From positions 2,294,001 through 2,358,000 of the forward strand of contig NZ_CP100128.1 of the NCBI RefSeq assembly GCF_024207115.1: a DNA stretch of 64,000 bases, read 5' to 3'. The notes beneath the pieces are model-generated. The model ran no database searches and had not been told where the DNA came from. It saw only the letters and a program-made list of their open reading frames with translations. Shown piece by piece: positions 62,014 to 64,000 of the stretch. Positions within the stretch are counted from its first letter, which is position 1, and each line of letters opens with the position of its first letter. The stretch is from Chromobacterium sp. IIBBL 290-4. GTDB taxonomy: Bacteria > Pseudomonadota > Gammaproteobacteria > Burkholderiales > Chromobacteriaceae. The translations under genes and the position numbers were made by a program.

Positions 62014-64000
62014 ATGGACAGACAGCGCTGCTTGCAAGGCACATTGTATAAACCCGAATTCGAACAGGACAGCTGCGGCTTCGGCCTGATCGCGCAATTG
62101 GACGACAAGCCCAGCCACTGGCTGGTGGCCACCGCCATTTCGTCGCTGGCCAAGCTGACCCACCGCGGCGCAGTGGCGGCGGACGGCAAGTCCGGCGATG
62201 GCTGCGGCCTGCTGTTCAAGAAGCCGGATGGCTTTTTGCGCGAAGTGGCGGCCGAGGCCGGCATCGCCTTGAAGTCAGTGTACGCCGCCGGCCTGGTGTT
62301 TCACCACTCGGACAGCGCGACAGGCGAGCGCAGCCTCGCGCGCCTGCGCGAGCATCTGGAAGCGCAGCAGCTGGAAGTGGCCGGCTTCCGCACCGTGCCG
62401 GTGGATGTGTCGGCCTGCGGCGAAACCGCGCTGGCGTCCTTGCCGGCTATTTCGCAGGTGTTTGTGAACTGTCCGTTCGGCATGGATGAGCTGGCTTTCC
62501 AGCGCCGGCTCTATATGGGCCGCCGCCTGGCCGAGAAAGCCAACCGCGGCGATGATTCCTGTTTCTATCTGCCCACGCTGTCGCCGCACACCATCTCTTA
62601 TAAAGGTTTGGTGACGCCGGAGAACCTGCCGCGCTTCTTCCTGGACCTGGCCGACCCGCGTTTCGAATCCAGCCTGGCGGTGTTCCACCAGCGCTTCTCC
62701 ACCAATACCTGGCCGCAGTGGAAGCTGGCGCAGCCGTTCCGCTTCCTCGCCCACAACGGCGAGATCAACACGGTGCAGGGCAACCGCAATTGGGCGCGCG
62801 CGCGCGAGCGCATCATGGCCTCGCCGCACCTGGACATGGATGCGGTGCGTCCCATCGTCCAGACCGACGGCTCCGACTCGATGAGCCTGGACAATATGCT
62901 GGAAGGGCTGCTGATGGGCGGCATTCCGCTGTTCCGCGCGCTGCGCCTGTTGGTGCCGCCGGCCTGGCAGAACGTAGACAGCACCGACAAGGACCTGCGC
63001 GCCTTCTATGAATTCAACTCCATGCACATGGAGCCTTGGGACGGCCCGGCCGGCATCGTGCTGACCGATGGCCGCTACGCCGCCTGCATGCTGGACCGCA
63101 ACGGCCTGCGCCCGGCGCGCTGGGTGCTGACCCGCGACAATATCCTGACCATCGCTTCGGAAGTGGGCGTCTGGGACTACCGCGCCCAGGACGTGGTGAA
63201 GAAAGGCCGCGTCAAGCCCGGCCAATTGTTCGGTGCCGACTTGCAGAGCGGCGAACTGCTGATGCCGGAAGACATCGACGCGCAACTGAAGAGCGCCAAG
63301 CCCTACCGGCAGTGGATCAAGGACAGCGCCAAATACCTGGAGCTATCCATAGAGGATGATGCCGGCGTCGAGCCGCTGTCCAAGGACGAGCTGGCCAAGC
63401 TGCAGAAGATGTTCAATCTCAGCCGCGAGGAGCGCGACCAGATCCTGCGCGTGCTGGCGGCGGATGGCCAGGAAGCCGTCGGCTCCATGGGCGACGACAC
63501 GCCGATGGCGGTGCTGAGCCAGAAGGTGCGCTCGCCGTTCGATTATCTGCGCCAGCAGTTCGCCCAGGTGACCAATCCTCCTATCGATCCGATCCGCGAA
63601 GCCGTGGTGATGTCCTTGAACACCGTGTTCGGCCCGGAGCGGAATATGTTCGAGGAGAGTGCAGAGCACGCCAAACGGCTGGAGGTGCGCAGCCCGGTGC
63701 TGAGCCACGAGAAGTTCACCCGCGTCACCACCCGCCCGGAGCCTTATCTGAAGGCTACCAATTTCGACCTCTGCTATGACCCGACCGAGACCACGCTCAG
63801 CGAGGCCATTTCCTGTCTGAGCCGCCATGTGGTGGAGGCGGTCCAGGAGGGCACGGTAGTGGTGGTGCTGTCCGATCGCCACGCCACCGGCGAGCGCCTG
63901 CCCATCCATGCGCTGTTCGCCACCGGCGCGGTGCATCATGCCTTGATAGATGCCGGTTTGCGCTGCAAGACCAATATCGTGGTGGAAACCGCCACCGTGC
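62014..64000 (+). CDS. gltB: Glutamate synthase large subunit, 5' part (runs off window)
   Basis: The frame starts with ATG 62014 and is open to the right edge (about 662 codons of an expected 1480-1500). After a short leader the nucleophile is Cys21 in E-Q-D-S-C-G-F-G-L-I-A, so removal of about 20 residues is expected. The amidotransferase domain continues with H-R-G-A-V-A-A-D-G-K-S-G-D-G-C-G-L-L, and R-F-S-T-N-T-W-P-Q-W and H-N-G-E-I-N-T follow. The enzyme makes glutamate from glutamine and 2-oxoglutarate with GltD. The FMN and Fe-S parts lie outside the window. Confidence 0.95.
   Translation, partial: MDRQRCLQGTLYKPEFEQDSCGFGLIAQLDDKPSHWLVATAISSLAKLTHRGAVAADGKSGDGCGLLFKKPDGFLREVAAEAGIALKSVYAAGLVFHHSDSATGERSLARLREHLEAQQLEVAGFRTVPVDVSACGETALASLPAISQVFVNCPFGMDELAFQRRLYMGRRLAEKANRGDDSCFYLPTLSPHTISYKGLVTPENLPRFFLDLADPRFESSLAVFHQRFSTNTWPQWKLAQPFRFLAHNGEINTVQGNRNWARARERIMASPHLDMDAVRPIVQTDGSDSMSLDNMLEGLLMGGIPLFRALRLLVPPAWQNVDSTDKDLRAFYEFNSMHMEPWDGPAGIVLTDGRYAACMLDRNGLRPARWVLTRDNILTIASEVGVWDYRAQDVVKKGRVKPGQLFGADLQSGELLMPEDIDAQLKSAKPYRQWIKDSAKYLELSIEDDAGVEPLSKDELAKLQKMFNLSREERDQILRVLAADGQEAVGSMGDDTPMAVLSQKVRSPFDYLRQQFAQVTNPPIDPIREAVVMSLNTVFGPERNMFEESAEHAKRLEVRSPVLSHEKFTRVTTRPEPYLKATNFDLCYDPTETTLSEAISCLSRHVVEAVQEGTVVVVLSDRHATGERLPIHALFATGAVHHALIDAGLRCKTNIVVETATV

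Overview
The window is a 64 kb, GC-rich, densely coded chromosomal segment from a betaproteobacterium. It is most likely Chromobacterium (Neisseriales, Chromobacteriaceae), close to C. violaceum. The best pointers are a LuxR-type quorum-sensing receptor that I recognise as CviR, a Neisseria-style peptidoglycan O-acetylation cluster, and the betaproteobacterial block lolB-ispE-tRNA-prs-rplY-pth-ychF. Almost everything is core chromosome. The only clear mobile element is one complete IS1595-family insertion sequence. There is no CRISPR array, prophage or integrative element.

Layout. 0-4 kb: the 5' end of a possible aldehyde dehydrogenase, cviR without a convergent cviI, an AT-rich spacer with palindromes, a LysR regulator and a membrane diguanylate cyclase. 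3.6-6 kb: ubiT-ubiV-ubiU for oxygen-independent ubiquinone synthesis. 6-9.8 kb: five overlapping minor-pilin genes, one of them an unusually large PilX-like protein. 10.4-21.2 kb: recC-recB-recD with a polyphosphate:AMP phosphotransferase and a periplasmic binding protein between recB and recD. 21-28.8 kb: two Nudix hydrolases, an ABC exporter, a LysR regulator, and a two-gene unit of an ATP-grasp ligase and an MFS exporter. 29-33 kb: tRNA-Arg(CCG), a dihaem cytochrome c5, a possible small-RNA gene, rep helicase and apaH. 33-37 kb: MBOAT-SGNH-SGNH genes (patA/patB/ape1-like). 37-45 kb: plsC, mutM, a TPR lipoprotein, lolB, ispE, tRNA-Gln(TTG), prs, rplY, pth, ychF. 45-46 kb: the IS. 46-64 kb: an amino-acid binding protein and permease without an ATPase, an acyl-CoA ligase, a trans-sulfuration PLP enzyme, a nitronate monooxygenase-type enzyme, an isoaspartyl peptidase, a Nudix hydrolase, ferredoxin-NADP reductase behind a long palindrome, two LysE-type exporters around an acetyltransferase, a PAS-GGDEF protein, a basic amino-acid decarboxylase, a cardiolipin-synthase-like enzyme, and the 5' two-fifths or so of gltB.

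How the genes fit together. Several groups are translationally coupled by overlapping start and stop codons: ubiU/ubiV/ubiT, the pilins, recC/recB, mutM/plsC, the TPR lipoprotein/lolB, and the ATP-grasp/MFS pair. The points most worth a second look are the orphan cviR with a changed ligand-pocket residue, the candidate sRNA at about 30.18-30.33 kb, the ATP-grasp/MFS unit, the beta-helix-like PilX, the 27-nt palindrome before fpr, and the IS that landed in the T-tract of the ychF terminator. Functions are assigned from motifs and remembered family sequences; no database search was run.
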